From assembly GCF_039134705.1 (NCBI RefSeq), contig NZ_CP146256.1, positions 4,659,254 through 4,723,253 on the forward strand: a stretch of DNA of 64,000 nt, read 5' to 3'. Every line of letters begins with the position of its first letter. The first letter of the stretch is position 1. This stretch comes from Kineothrix sp. IPX-CK (GTDB lineage Bacteria > Bacillota > Clostridia > Lachnospirales > Lachnospiraceae). Shown here in pieces: positions 9,168 to 18,470 of the stretch. The notes under the pieces are model-generated. The model ran no database searches. It worked only from the letters and a program-made list of their open reading frames with translations, and was not told the origin of the DNA. The position numbers were made by a program, and so were the translations under genes.

Positions 9168-10259
9168 ATGAAAAAATTATTGATGTTGCCTATAAGTTTG
9201 GCTTTGTGCCTCACACTAATAACGGGCTGCGGCAGCCAGGCGGGAGGTCCCTCGGAGGTCCAGCCGACGGAAACCTCCGGGGCGGAGAGCCAGGCTCCTG
9301 GAGAAGAGACTAAAGAGACTGCGGACATATCCGATACGACAGATACAGCGGTTCGGGTCATGGCACTGAAAGGGCCTACCGCTATGGGTTTAGTAGAGTT
9401 TATGAATGAAAGCGAATCCGGTGCTGTGAACGGGAACGATTATGAGTTCACCATCGCGGCTTCTGCGGATGAAGTAACTCCCAAGCTGGTCCAGGGTGAG
9501 GCGGACATTGCGGCAGTCCCCGCTAATCTGGCTTCGGTGCTTTATAACAATACGGAAGGCCAGGTACAGGTGTTGTCTATCAATACCTTAGGGGTGCTTT
9601 ATATTGTGGATACGGGAGATACGGTACATTCGGCGGCGGATTTGAAAGGAAAAACCATATATGCCAGCGGAAAAGGCGCAACTCCGGAATATGCAATAGA
9701 CTATATTCTTATGAAAAATGGAATAGACCCGGAAAAAGATGTAACGATAGAATGGAAGTCGGAACATGCGGAATGTGTGGCGGCGCTTGCGGCCTCCGAA
9801 GATGGAGGTATCGCTCTGCTCCCTCAGCCCTTCGTTACCATAGCGCAGACACAGGATGACAGAATACGTATTGCGCTTGATCTGACAGAGGAGTGGGACA
9901 TGCTGCAAAAGGATGAGGAGACGCCCAGTGCCCTTCTTACCGGAGTCGTTGTAGCGAGAGCCGATTTCATAGAGGAGCATCCTGAGACAATAAGTGCTTT
10001 TATGGATTCCTATAAGAAATCTGTAGATTACGTAAATGGAAATATGGAGGAAGCAGCAAAGCTTATCGAGAAGTTCGATATCGTTCCTGCCGCTGTAGCA
10101 CAAAAGGCGCTGCCGTATTGCAATATTACTTTTATCGAGGGAGCGGAAATGAAGGATAAACTTTCGGGATATCTGAGCGTATTGTTGGAACAGAATGAAA
10201 AGTCCGTGGGAGGAGAGATTCCGGCAGATGACTTTTACTATGAAAGACAAGGGAATTAA
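9168..10259 (+). CDS. ABC transporter substrate-binding lipoprotein (NMT1/TauA/SsuA-like)
   Basis: A lipoprotein of 363 residues with a signal peptide and lipobox LITGC, Cys about residue 20. A Ser/Thr/Glu-rich linker follows. The mature fold resembles NMT1/SsuA/TauA binding proteins, which accept thiamine precursors, sulfonates, nitrate or aromatic compounds. Typical features are the segments ADIAAVPANLASVLYNN and LKGKTIYASGKG. An upstream in-frame ATG at 9147 is rejected because AAGGAAGGG lies between it and the ATG at 9168. The permease gene begins inside its 3' end. The substrate is not determinable. Confidence 0.88.
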   Translation: MKKLLMLPISLALCLTLITGCGSQAGGPSEVQPTETSGAESQAPGEETKETADISDTTDTAVRVMALKGPTAMGLVEFMNESESGAVNGNDYEFTIAASADEVTPKLVQGEADIAAVPANLASVLYNNTEGQVQVLSINTLGVLYIVDTGDTVHSAADLKGKTIYASGKGATPEYAIDYILMKNGIDPEKDVTIEWKSEHAECVAALAASEDGGIALLPQPFVTIAQTQDDRIRIALDLTEEWDMLQKDEETPSALLTGVVVARADFIEEHPETISAFMDSYKKSVDYVNGNMEEAAKLIEKFDIVPAAVAQKALPYCNITFIEGAEMKDKLSGYLSVLLEQNEKSVGGEIPADDFYYERQGN

Positions 10260-10998
10260 ATCAAATATAAAAATATGGGCTGTTTTGCTATGGCTGCTCG
10301 TGTGGGAGATAGCGGCGCGTTCTATCGGGCAGGAGATACTTTTGGTATCTCCTGTTGTTGTATTGACTAAATTTCTGCAATTGTCCTTTACTTTCTCGTT
10401 CTGGCAATCCATTTTCTTTTCTCTCCTTCGTATCATCGGAGGATTTTTGTTAGCTTTATGTGCCGGAATGATATTGGCAGCAATCAGCTCTGTTCACAAC
10501 TTTATCAAGGAACTGATACGACCTCTTATCGCGGTAATAAAGACAGTGCCCGTGGCATCCTTCATTATCCTCGTATTGATATGGGTGCCTTCCCGCAATT
10601 TATCGGTAGTTATTTCCTTTCTCATGGTACTGCCGGTGGTATATCATAATATTTCGGAGGGTATAGAGAGGATGGACCGGCAGCTTCTGGAAATGGCTCA
10701 GGTCTTTCAAGTACCTTATGGAAGGCGCCTCAGATATATATATCTTTCTCAGATCATGCCCTTTTTTAAGACGGCGGCCTCTCTGTCCCTGGGACTATGC
10801 TGGAAGGCGGGGATTGCAGCGGAGGTGATAGGCATTCCGAAAGGATCTATCGGAGAAAAGTTATATGAAGCGAAGATTTATTTGCAGACTCCGGATTTAT
10901 TTGCATGGACACTCACCATTGTCCTTTTGAGTGTGAGTTTCGAGAAAATATTTCTACTTTTTGTGGATAAGTTGGTTAAAAAGATGGAGAGAGGTTGA
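10228..10998 (+). CDS. ABC transporter permease (SsuC/TauC/ThiX-like)
   Basis: A membrane permease of 256 residues with about six helices. It shows the coupling-loop pattern typical of this group, LLEMAQVFQVPYGRRLRYIYLSQ split around residues 152-175, followed by GLCWKAGIAAEVIGIP. The ATG at 10228 has GGGAGGAGAG 10 bases upstream and overlaps the binding-protein gene by 32 bases. A second ATG at 10240 is possible but less well placed. It forms one importer with the genes at 9168 and 11022. Confidence 0.88.
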   Translation: MTFTMKDKGIKSNIKIWAVLLWLLVWEIAARSIGQEILLVSPVVVLTKFLQLSFTFSFWQSIFFSLLRIIGGFLLALCAGMILAAISSVHNFIKELIRPLIAVIKTVPVASFIILVLIWVPSRNLSVVISFLMVLPVVYHNISEGIERMDRQLLEMAQVFQVPYGRRLRYIYLSQIMPFFKTAASLSLGLCWKAGIAAEVIGIPKGSIGEKLYEAKIYLQTPDLFAWTLTIVLLSVSFEKIFLLFVDKLVKKMERG

Positions 10999-11021
10999 AA
11001 ACCCAAGGAGAACCATAAGAA

Positions 11022-11618
11022 ATGGATATTGAAGTTATTAATGTATCAAAAAAGTACGGGGAGAAAGAAGTACTTCGTAACTTTTCCATCAAAATAAAAG
11101 AGGGAACAGTTACTTCTGTTATGGCGCCCTCCGGAGCAGGCAAGACAACGCTTCTCAGAATTCTGGCGGGGCTTGAGAAGGCGGATGAGGGAAGTGTTAT
11201 AGGAATGGAAAACAAAAGGATCGGCATGGTCTTTCAAGAGGACAGACTTTGTGAAAATCTGAATGCAGTTTCCAATATTCGTCTGGTATGCGATAGCGGG
11301 ATAACCGTGCGGCAGATCGAGGAAGAACTGCAAAGAGTAGGTCTTTCGGGAAGCGAAAGGCAGCCCGTCAGGGAATTATCCGGCGGTATGCGAAGACGAA
11401 CCGCTCTGGTACGGGCCTTGCTGTCCCCTTATGATATTCTGATTCTGGATGAACCTTTTAAAGGGCTGGATGAACATAAAAAAAATGAAGTCATGAGCTA
11501 TACCTTGGAAAAAAGTATGGGTAAGACGGTTATATTGGTGACCCACGATGAAAATGAAGCGAAATTTATGGATGGAAAAATAATATTTCTGAATAACGGA
11601 GATCATAGATTAATTTGA
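11022..11618 (+). CDS. Short ABC transporter ATPase (SsuB/TauB/ThiZ-like)
   Basis: Energises the importer encoded by the two preceding genes. Walker A is APSGAGKTTLL, the Q-loop is VFQEDRL, the signature is LSGGMRRR, Walker B is ILILDEP and the switch is VTHDENEA. At 198 residues it is 40-60 residues shorter than usual SsuB/TauB proteins and ends soon after the switch His, so it lacks the C-terminal tail. All catalytic motifs are present, so it is probably active. Confidence 0.9.
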   Translation: MDIEVINVSKKYGEKEVLRNFSIKIKEGTVTSVMAPSGAGKTTLLRILAGLEKADEGSVIGMENKRIGMVFQEDRLCENLNAVSNIRLVCDSGITVRQIEEELQRVGLSGSERQPVRELSGGMRRRTALVRALLSPYDILILDEPFKGLDEHKKNEVMSYTLEKSMGKTVILVTHDENEAKFMDGKIIFLNNGDHRLI

Positions 11619-11698
11619 GGCTTTCGGAATCTTTTATTCTATAACGAAGCGGAGGAAAGTACATATAATAATATAACTTAAATATTAAGGATATATCT

Positions 11699-12523
11699 AT
11701 GTTCTATATTACTTCCTCAGATAATGTAAAAATAGCAGTATATAATTATGATTGCGGCGGGACTCATACGGTTTTTCTTATTCACGGCTGGCCGCTCTCC
11801 CATAAAATCTACGAATATCAGGTAGAGAGATTAATTGCCTGTGGTTATCGGGTAGTGTCAATTGATTTAAGAGGCTTTGACAACTCTGATGCTCCGGCCT
11901 GCGGTTATTCCTATGATCGGATGGCAGCGGATATTTATGGAATTATTACGGCGCTTCGCCTTACGGATATTGTTTTGGTAGGATTCTCCATGGGCGGAGC
12001 GATCGCATTACGGTACATGAACATATATCAGGGATACGGAGTAAAGCAGTTGATTCTGTTAGCGGCAGCGGCTCCTTCATGGACGCAGCGCCCCGGTTAT
12101 CCTTATGGACTTACAAGAAGTTATGTGGATGGATTAATTGAGCAGGTATGTACCGATAGGCCTAAGCTTGTTCATGAATTTACTCATAACCAGTTATTCG
12201 CGTGTCCTCAAAGCGAGGCAGCTAAAAATTGGTTTGAGGATATAGCGCTTTCCGCATCGGGAATCGGAACTTTGAAAACAGCAATTTCCCTTCGGGATGA
12301 GGACGGGAGAAAGGATCTGGCAGCAGTGTCTGTACCTACTGCAATTATACATGGCGCCAAGGATATTGTTGTATCCAATGATCTCGTGAGAATTCAGCAT
12401 ATGAGCATCCGAGGTTCCAAGCTGTATACTCTTGAAAATAGCGGACACGGAATCATGTATGATGAATTGGACAAATTTAACCGGATATTTATTAATGTAA
12501 TTGAGGAGTTGCATCCAGCTTGA
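11699..12523 (+). CDS. Alpha/beta hydrolase
   Basis: A cytoplasmic enzyme of 274 residues with the alpha/beta hydrolase fold. The oxyanion region is LIHGWPLS, the nucleophile elbow is GFSMGG with Ser97, and the likely acid and base are Asp in HGAKDIV and His in SGHGIMYDE. The fold is shared by chloroperoxidase-type hydrolases, esterases and lactonases, so the substrate is open. The start has TTAAGGA nine bases upstream. The 80-base gap before it has no clear terminator or promoter. Confidence 0.85.
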   Translation: MFYITSSDNVKIAVYNYDCGGTHTVFLIHGWPLSHKIYEYQVERLIACGYRVVSIDLRGFDNSDAPACGYSYDRMAADIYGIITALRLTDIVLVGFSMGGAIALRYMNIYQGYGVKQLILLAAAAPSWTQRPGYPYGLTRSYVDGLIEQVCTDRPKLVHEFTHNQLFACPQSEAAKNWFEDIALSASGIGTLKTAISLRDEDGRKDLAAVSVPTAIIHGAKDIVVSNDLVRIQHMSIRGSKLYTLENSGHGIMYDELDKFNRIFINVIEELHPA

Positions 12524-12604
12524 CATTTGTATTAAAAGTATTCAAAATAAAAGAAATGGACATCTTAGGATTAGGACTGTTTTGCAAAGGAAAAGGTATT
12601 TGAC

Positions 12605-13555
12605 ATGAATTATATAGTGTTTGATTTAGAATGGAATCAAAGCAATACCGGAAAAGATGAAGAAGTAAAAACCGTCCCTTTTGAAATTATAGAAATTGGC
12701 GCTTTAAAACTGAACGACAATTTTGAAATTACCGGGGAGTTCAACCGGTTGATTAAGCCTCAGATATATCATGAAATGCACCATATTACTAGAAAATTGA
12801 TACATTTGCAGATAGAAGAGCTGGAGAACGAGAGTTTTTTTATTGATGTCATACATGATTTTCTTACATGGTGCGGAACGGATTATATGTTTTGTACTTG
12901 GGGGCCTTTGGATTTGACTGAACTTCAGCGGAATATGCGCTATTACGATATACCACTGCTTTCGGACAGGCCGTTGAAATTTTATGACGTGCAAAAGCTA
13001 TTCAGCATCGGCTTCGAGGACAAGAAGTCCAGAAGAACCTTGGAGTATGCTATCGATTTTCTGAATATAGGAAAGGACATTCCCTTTCACAGAGCTTTCA
13101 GCGATGCATATTATACTGCAAAAATACTGGCACATATCGACAAGGAACTGCTCAGCAATTTTTCCTTTGATGTTTTTGTGGCACCGGCGAGCAAGAAAGA
13201 AGAAGTGTATGCGGTATTTGATAATTATACAAAGTACATTTCCAGAGAATTCGACAGTAAGCAGGATGTGCTGGATGACAGGGAAATTATGAGTACCAAG
13301 TGCTATCTTTGCCGGAAGAATATCAAGCGTAAAATTAAGTGGTTTACTCCTAACGGAAAGCATTACTACAGTGTAGGCTATTGTAACAGCCACGGTTTCA
13401 TGAAAGCAAAAGTGCGTATCAAGAAATCGGAGAACGATAAGATATATGCCATAAAGACCACGAAATTTATATCGGAAGAGGATGTGCTCGAAATCAAAGA
13501 GAAGCAGGGACGGGCCAGGCAGCAGAAAAAAGAAAGAAATAAGTACGGAAGGTAA
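12605..13555 (+). CDS. DEDDh-family 3'-5' exonuclease (KapD/ERI-1-like)
   Basis: A protein of 316 residues whose N-terminal 180 residues form a DnaQ-like exonuclease domain. The catalytic D7-x-E9 sits in VFDLEWNQ and the final His/Asp pair in HRAFSDAYYTAKI. The family includes KapD, an inhibitor of the sporulation KinA pathway in Bacillus, and ERI-1-type RNA 3' trimming enzymes. The C-terminal 130 residues carry Cys pairs (CYLCRKN and a later YCNSHG), suggesting a small zinc-binding module, and end in a Lys/Arg-rich tail that may bind nucleic acid. Confidence 0.85.
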   Translation: MNYIVFDLEWNQSNTGKDEEVKTVPFEIIEIGALKLNDNFEITGEFNRLIKPQIYHEMHHITRKLIHLQIEELENESFFIDVIHDFLTWCGTDYMFCTWGPLDLTELQRNMRYYDIPLLSDRPLKFYDVQKLFSIGFEDKKSRRTLEYAIDFLNIGKDIPFHRAFSDAYYTAKILAHIDKELLSNFSFDVFVAPASKKEEVYAVFDNYTKYISREFDSKQDVLDDREIMSTKCYLCRKNIKRKIKWFTPNGKHYYSVGYCNSHGFMKAKVRIKKSENDKIYAIKTTKFISEEDVLEIKEKQGRARQQKKERNKYGR

Positions 13556-13567
13556 ACAAAATAATGA

Positions 13568-13769
13568 TTCGGCAATTTGCACAATTTCAATTTCAATAGT
13601 GTGATACAAAATATAGTTCATTCGCAACACGCTCTCGCTTGGATGAAGTACGTAGTGGTACATAAGACCCTAAAATACAGGGTCTAAGTACCAACGACTT
13701 CATACAGTTGCTCATTGAACTATGTTTTGTATCACTATAGCCAAGTCTGTGTTTGTGCAAATTGCCGAA
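13568..13769. repeat. About 200-bp near-palindromic element, MITE-like
   Basis: The outer arms are a perfect 17-bp inverted repeat (13568-13584 and 13753-13769, TTCGGCAATTTGCACAA). Inside lies a second pair about 24 bp long (13597-13620 and 13716-13739), then shorter pairs around the centre with GACCCT and AGGGTC near 13670-13686. The whole stretch can fold into one long hairpin and has no coding frame. It lies between the convergent exonuclease and carboxypeptidase genes. It may be a miniature inverted-repeat element or a bidirectional terminator; no obvious target duplication was seen. Confidence 0.65.
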
Positions 13770-13851
13770 GCTAAGTTGTCTGTAAGGCTTTTGGAACTCT
13801 AATCTATAATGGGAAAGTGCTCCTGTTACATAAAAAATGGACGCGCAGCTG

Positions 13852-15366
13852 CTAAAAATCAAAATCTTTGTACTGGGAGCGCATTCTATTCTTTCGTCTG
13901 CTTTTTCTCCGCAGACGGCTTCTGCGCCTTTTTGCGAAACTGTAATTCTGTATGACAGATTTCACTACGAATAAGAGAATTAATATGCCCGCAACGATAA
14001 GAATAAAGGATAAGACCCTTTTCACATTGACAAATATAACATTCTCCTGAGGATCCTCACTGTCTGCTTCCGGCGCGTCGGAAGCGGTGCCTTCTATGGA
14101 GGTGTCGAAATCGTAAGAGGATTCCGTGTTAAGAGCGATATCCACAGTCGCGTTTCCTACGTATACGCCGTTATAAGTATAATCGATTTTGGCAATCTGG
14201 CTGTCGCTTTCGACATCATAAGAGATAGAAGATTGTGTATCCTGGAAAACTGCCGTCTTCGGAAGTACGATATAGCTGTCCTTGTTGAGGGACAGAACCG
14301 GTTTGGAGTTGCCGAAGATATCGTTGTCTGTCTGGAAAAAATCGGCGTTGTTTATATCATAGTTTGTCTCGTTCTCCGATACATTGACGATTTCAAAATT
14401 GCTGAAGCCGTATTGAAACAAATCTACCGTATCTGTAAACTGTTTGGGGGATTCCTCCTTCATAATAACACAGATGAGCTTCATGCCGTTTCGTTCCGCA
14501 CAGCTTACAAGAGTCTGTCTGGAGTTATCTGTATAACCGGTCTTGCCGCCGATGATACCTTCACAGGGATATTCGTTATTCACAATCTTATGGTGCGTGC
14601 GAAGGATGAAGTCGTCGGGCTGGGTGGCGGTAGGTTCGAAATGATAAGAAGGCATACCTGATATTTTTGCCAGGAGTTCGTTCTTATAAAAAGCCCGGGC
14701 GATGGTGGCGAGGTCATAAGCGGAAGTATAATGGTCGTCGTCGTGCAGGCCGTTAGCATTGACAAAATGAGAATCGGTACAGCCTAGCTCTTTGGCCTTT
14801 TCATTCATCATTTCTGCAAAGCCCTCTATGCTGCCGCCCACATGCTCCGCAACCGCATTGGCAACCTCATTGGCTGACCCGATAAGGATTCCATATAAGC
14901 ATTCCTCCATAGTAATAGACTGTCCTTCGTCCATACCCATATTCGAGCTTCCTCTGGGAATGGAGAAAACGGCGTTGCGGGAGAAGGTGACCATTTCGTC
15001 CAGAGAGGAATTCTCGGCTGCTATCAAGCAGGTAAGAATCTTGGTGGTGCTGGCGGGATATAATTGTTCATGAATGTTCTTGCTGTATAGGATTGTTCCC
15101 GTATTAGCTTCCATGACAATGGCCGATTCGGCGCCGATCTGAGGACCTGCGGGCCAGTTCTCTATTTCGTTGGACTGGATGGGAAGGGTTTTTCTATTCT
15201 CCATAGCCTGAGTAAGCTCGTCCAGACTAGCTGCCTGTACATATGCAGTATCTGCTGCAAAAGCGGAGGAAAATATGGCGGCCGACAGAGTAAAAAGACA
15301 GAGTTTTTTCTTTAATTTATGAAGATAAAAAGGCTTTTTATTAAGCCTGAAATGATTAAAAGACAT
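13852..15366 (-). CDS. D-alanyl-D-alanine carboxypeptidase (DacF/PBP5 type)
   Basis: A secreted, membrane-anchored low-molecular-mass penicillin-binding protein of 504 residues that trims the terminal D-Ala of peptidoglycan stem peptides. Catalytic motifs are S106-T-T-K109, S164-A-N166 and K275-T-G. A signal sequence lies around residues 20-46. A C-terminal helix near residues 455-478 is followed by a very Arg/Lys-rich tail. The ATG at 15366 has AGGAGTG upstream. The C-terminal membrane helix replaces the amphipathic anchor of E. coli PBP5, as is common in Clostridia. Confidence 0.93.
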   Translation of the reverse strand: MSFNHFRLNKKPFYLHKLKKKLCLFTLSAAIFSSAFAADTAYVQAASLDELTQAMENRKTLPIQSNEIENWPAGPQIGAESAIVMEANTGTILYSKNIHEQLYPASTTKILTCLIAAENSSLDEMVTFSRNAVFSIPRGSSNMGMDEGQSITMEECLYGILIGSANEVANAVAEHVGGSIEGFAEMMNEKAKELGCTDSHFVNANGLHDDDHYTSAYDLATIARAFYKNELLAKISGMPSYHFEPTATQPDDFILRTHHKIVNNEYPCEGIIGGKTGYTDNSRQTLVSCAERNGMKLICVIMKEESPKQFTDTVDLFQYGFSNFEIVNVSENETNYDINNADFFQTDNDIFGNSKPVLSLNKDSYIVLPKTAVFQDTQSSISYDVESDSQIAKIDYTYNGVYVGNATVDIALNTESSYDFDTSIEGTASDAPEADSEDPQENVIFVNVKRVLSFILIVAGILILLFVVKSVIQNYSFAKRRRSRLRRKSRRKNRMRSQYKDFDF

Positions 15367-15548
15367 AAAATGACACTCCTATTCAAAATTTAAACATTAT
15401 TCTAATAATACACTATTTTATCTAAAAACCAAAGATAATTACAAAAAAATAATAATATTTAATAAATAAATCATCGCGTCCGGTTGGGGCTTTTCATTTA
15501 TCGTTTTGTGGTGTAAAATGAAGCATAAGAAAATTAAGGAGCAGCTTT

Positions 15549-16190
15549 ATGCGTTTACGGAATATATCAGGCTCGAGAGAAATTATCGGTGAAAGCGAAT
15601 TCGTTATTAGGGAGCCGGAGAAGCAAAAGGGAAGCTGGCGGAGTGTCTTTGGTAATGACCGGCCCATACACATCGAAATAGGAATGGGAAAAGGCCGTTT
15701 TATCATGGATATGGCGAAGGCTTATCCGGACATTAATTATATCGGGATCGAAAAATATTCCAGTGTTTTGCTGCGAGCAATACAAAAGATGGAGCAGAAG
15801 GAAGCTCTGCCAAATATCCGTTTTGTACGGATGGATGCCGAGACCATTACGGAGGTCTTCCGGGAAAAGGAGGTGGAGAGGATTTATCTCAATTTTTCCG
15901 ACCCGTGGCCCAAGGACAGACACGCTAAGCGCCGTCTGCCGTCTAAGGAATTCCTCGCACGCTATGATAAGATATTGGCAAAGGAAGGACATCTGGAATT
16001 CAAGACGGACAATAAGGATTTGTTCCTATTCGCCTTGGAGGAGTTGGAAAACGCCGGCTGGAGAGCAGAGAAGGTGACTTACGACCTGCACCGTGACGAG
16101 GAGATGATGCGGGGAAATATAATGACCGAATATGAAGATAAATTTTCTTCTTTAGGTAATCCTATTTATAAATATATTATTGTGAGATAG
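15549..16190 (+). CDS. trmB: tRNA (guanine-N7-)-methyltransferase
   Basis: Methylates N7 of G46 in the tRNA variable loop using S-adenosylmethionine. It has 213 residues, the usual size. The SAM-binding motif is HIEIGMGKGRF near residue 40, and the family hallmark is DPWPKDRHAKRRL near residue 118, followed by FKTDN. The start codon follows AAGGAGC. A candidate promoter (TTTTCA, 17 bp, TAAAAT at 15491-15519) lies in the gap upstream. The thioredoxin gene follows after 15 bases, so the two may be co-transcribed. Confidence 0.95.
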   Translation: MRLRNISGSREIIGESEFVIREPEKQKGSWRSVFGNDRPIHIEIGMGKGRFIMDMAKAYPDINYIGIEKYSSVLLRAIQKMEQKEALPNIRFVRMDAETITEVFREKEVERIYLNFSDPWPKDRHAKRRLPSKEFLARYDKILAKEGHLEFKTDNKDLFLFALEELENAGWRAEKVTYDLHRDEEMMRGNIMTEYEDKFSSLGNPIYKYIIVR

Positions 16191-16205
16191 AAAGAGAGGT
16201 TTCAT

Positions 16206-16529
16206 ATGGAATACAAATTTACAACGGCAAATTTTGAGGAAGAGGTTCTGAAATCGGATGTTCCGGTATTGGTGGATTTTTTTGCAGATTGGTGCGGACC
16301 CTGTAAGATGATGGCTCCTGTGGTGGTGGAGCTTGCGAAAGAGCTGGAAGGGAAGGTAAAGATAGGTAAGTGCAATGTGGATGAGGAAATGGAGGTAGCA
16401 CAGAAATATCGAGTGATGTCCATACCTACGTTTATCATATTTAAAGGGGGAGAAGCAGTAAGCGTAACCGTCGGAGGTGTATCTAAGGCGGATTTAGAGA
16501 ATAAGCTGCAAGAGGCGCTGACGAAGTAA
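16206..16529 (+). CDS. trxA: Thioredoxin
   Basis: A cytosolic dithiol redox protein of 107 residues. The active site is W29-C30-G31-P32-C33 in the context FFADWCGPCKMM, and the cis-proline segment is MSIPTFIIF. Full length with no signal peptide. AGAGAGG precedes the start. It reduces disulfides in enzymes such as ribonucleotide reductase and peroxiredoxins. A rho-independent terminator follows. Confidence 0.95.
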   Translation: MEYKFTTANFEEEVLKSDVPVLVDFFADWCGPCKMMAPVVVELAKELEGKVKIGKCNVDEEMEVAQKYRVMSIPTFIIFKGGEAVSVTVGGVSKADLENKLQEALTK

Positions 16530-16549
16530 TCGAAGTTTTAAATGTTAAG

Positions 16550-16580
16550 AACACTCGCTCAGCGGGTGTTTCTTGTTGTT
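16550..16580 (+). terminator. Rho-independent terminator after the thioredoxin gene
   Basis: A 9-bp stem (AACACTCGC with GCGGGTGTT, one G-T pair; 16550-16558 and 16562-16570) with a 3-base loop is followed by a T-rich run, TCTTGTTGTTTT. Confidence 0.8.
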
Positions 16581-16611
16581 TTCAGCCGGCAGGAAAGGCG
16601 TGGATATTTTA

Positions 16612-18396
16612 ATGAGTGAGCATAGAAAAAAACGTGTGAGGTACAACAAGAAGCATGTAGCGGTGGTGGCCGGATCGGGAGCCGCTATCCTTCTTGTGCT
16701 GGTACTTGCTGTTATCTTGGTAAAGTCCGTATTTTTTGGAGAGAAAAAGGAGGATACGGAGGTGGCTGCCGTTCAGGTACTTGAGGAAACTCAGGAACCG
16801 GCCGAAGAGGAGCCCCTGAAGGAGGCAGAAGGAGAAGCTGATGCGGAGACAGAAGATTTGCATGTAGTCGCCGATGTAGCGGAGATGGACGATGATGAGG
16901 ACCCTCAGGAAGCGGAAAGCATGGGTGAGGACGGCGCAGGAGCAGCGTCGGATATAAGTGCGGTGATTAAAGGGGCCAATGAAACAGGAGAGGTTTCCTA
17001 TGGCATCGATGTGGCCAAATGGCAGGGAACCATAGACTGGCAGCAAGTAGCGGACTCCGGCGTAGAATTCGCTATTATCCGTGTGGGCTACCGTACCCAG
17101 AAAACGGGAATCATTATGGAGGATCCATTAGCAAAATATAATATGCAGCAGGCTAAAGAAGCAGGGCTTAAATTAGGTGTTTATTTTTTCTCAACAGCGA
17201 TAACTCAGGAAGAGGCCAGAGAGGAAGCTGCATGGGTAACGAGCTTCATCGCCCAGTATCCCATCACCTATCCGGTAGTTTATAACTGCGAAGGTTTCCA
17301 GTCCTCGGAAAGCAGGCAGTACGGCTTGGAGAAAAGTGTAAGGAGCGACTGTGCGGCTGCATTCCTGGATTATGTACAGAGCAAGGGATATACTCCTATG
17401 TTCTACGCAGCGAAAAATGAGATGCAGGGAAATGCGCTGTGGGATACGGATGAGCTAAGCAGTAAGTACAAGATATGGGTATCTCAGTATCCTGAGCTTC
17501 CTTATCCTCAGACTGTCTCGTCCAGCTACAGCGGCACTCATGCTATGTGGCAGTACACTAGTCAGGGCACGGTGCCCGGTGTTCCAAAGGGCGTGGATAT
17601 GAATGTGGCTTATTTCAGCTATAGTCAGGCGGCGGAGGCGGTGGATGACACTCCTTATGAAGCGGTAGAAGCAGACCCGGAGGCACTGCTGGATATGGCG
17701 GAAGTAAATGAGCAGGTAACCGCGAAAATAGAGACAAATCTTCGTTCAATACCGAGTACAGCCAGCGAAGATACAATCGTGGGAAAGTTGAAGAACAAAG
17801 AGGTGGTAACCAGAACCGGTATTTCTGCCAGCGGATGGTCAAGGCTTGAGTATAATGGGCAAAGGGTATATGCGGTGAGCAGCTATTTGACTACGGAGCT
17901 GGAATATGAGGCTCCGGCAGCAGCAGTACAGCCATCCTCCATTTACCAGCCGGTGAACGAGACGGTGACGGCTAAGAAGGTAACCAATCTAAGGAGCGCA
18001 GCCAGTTCGTCAAGTGATGATACGATAGTGGCGGTACTCCAGAACGGAGAAACGGTAACACGTACCGGAATCGGAAGCAACGGCTGGTCACAGGTAGATT
18101 ATAACGGACAGACCTTGTATGCCATCAGCAGCTATCTGACTACCGATTTAGGATATGTACAGACGACTCCTGATACTTCCGTCTATACCGATGTCAACGA
18201 GCAGGTGACACCGAAGATTGAATGCAATCTGCGTACGGAACCGAGTACGGCAAACGAAGGTACGGTAGTGGCAACGATAAGGAATGGGGATGTTGTGACC
18301 AGAACAGGAATTAACCCGAATACGGGGTGGTCAAGACTGGACTATAACGGACAGACGGTATATGCGGTGAGCAGCTATCTGACACCGGTGCAGTAA
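16612..18396 (+). CDS. GH25 lysozyme with three SH3b wall-binding repeats
   Basis: A membrane-anchored or secreted muramidase of about 594 residues. It has a basic N-terminus, one membrane helix at about residues 20-41, then an acidic Glu/Ala linker. The GH25 domain begins at SYGIDVAKWQG near residue 129, with the catalytic glutamate in VVYNCEG. Three tandem SH3b repeats of about 65 residues follow (nucleotides about 17706-17905, 17956-18150 and 18193-18393), each starting VNE and ending SSYLT. The ATG at 16612 has AGGAAAGG upstream. Function is inferred to be peptidoglycan remodelling in the organism's own wall. Confidence 0.92.
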   Translation: MSEHRKKRVRYNKKHVAVVAGSGAAILLVLVLAVILVKSVFFGEKKEDTEVAAVQVLEETQEPAEEEPLKEAEGEADAETEDLHVVADVAEMDDDEDPQEAESMGEDGAGAASDISAVIKGANETGEVSYGIDVAKWQGTIDWQQVADSGVEFAIIRVGYRTQKTGIIMEDPLAKYNMQQAKEAGLKLGVYFFSTAITQEEAREEAAWVTSFIAQYPITYPVVYNCEGFQSSESRQYGLEKSVRSDCAAAFLDYVQSKGYTPMFYAAKNEMQGNALWDTDELSSKYKIWVSQYPELPYPQTVSSSYSGTHAMWQYTSQGTVPGVPKGVDMNVAYFSYSQAAEAVDDTPYEAVEADPEALLDMAEVNEQVTAKIETNLRSIPSTASEDTIVGKLKNKEVVTRTGISASGWSRLEYNGQRVYAVSSYLTTELEYEAPAAAVQPSSIYQPVNETVTAKKVTNLRSAASSSSDDTIVAVLQNGETVTRTGIGSNGWSQVDYNGQTLYAISSYLTTDLGYVQTTPDTSVYTDVNEQVTPKIECNLRTEPSTANEGTVVATIRNGDVVTRTGINPNTGWSRLDYNGQTVYAVSSYLTPVQ

Positions 18397-18429
18397 AAAG
18401 ATAAATTATTAATAATATTTGAGTTACTA

Positions 18430-18470
18430 ACAAAGGAGCATTTGAATGTACAAATGCTCCTTTGTTTTTT
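18430..18470 (+). terminator. Strong rho-independent terminator after the GH25 gene
   Basis: A perfect 15-bp stem (18430-18444 and 18451-18465, arm ACAAAGGAGCATTTG) with a 6-base loop runs directly into a T-tract. Textbook structure. Confidence 0.93.

Noticed and set aside
9588..10436. 282-codon minus-strand frame across the binding-protein and permease genes
   Set aside because: It overlaps two well-supported ABC transporter genes on the other strand, and its Arg/Ile/Cys-rich translation looks like a shadow frame.
12998..13663. 221-codon minus-strand frame over the exonuclease gene and palindromic element
   Set aside because: It lies antisense to the DEDDh exonuclease and runs into non-coding hairpin sequence; its composition is not protein-like.
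13568..13769. Insertion sequence with transposase
   Set aside because: The element has inverted ends but no reading frame that could encode a transposase.
14233..14661. Open frame of 142 codons on the plus strand inside the carboxypeptidase gene
   Set aside because: It is antisense to the DacF catalytic domain, has no ribosome site and no recognisable motif; the minus-strand protein is unmistakable.
16573..16611. Upstream TTG start for the GH25 lysozyme
   Set aside because: It lies within the thioredoxin terminator and has no ribosome site; ATG 16612 with AGGAAAGG is better.
17706..18393. Three similar 200-bp stretches that could be a DNA repeat
   Set aside because: They are the three SH3b domains of the lysozyme, in frame and diverged mainly as a protein repeat.
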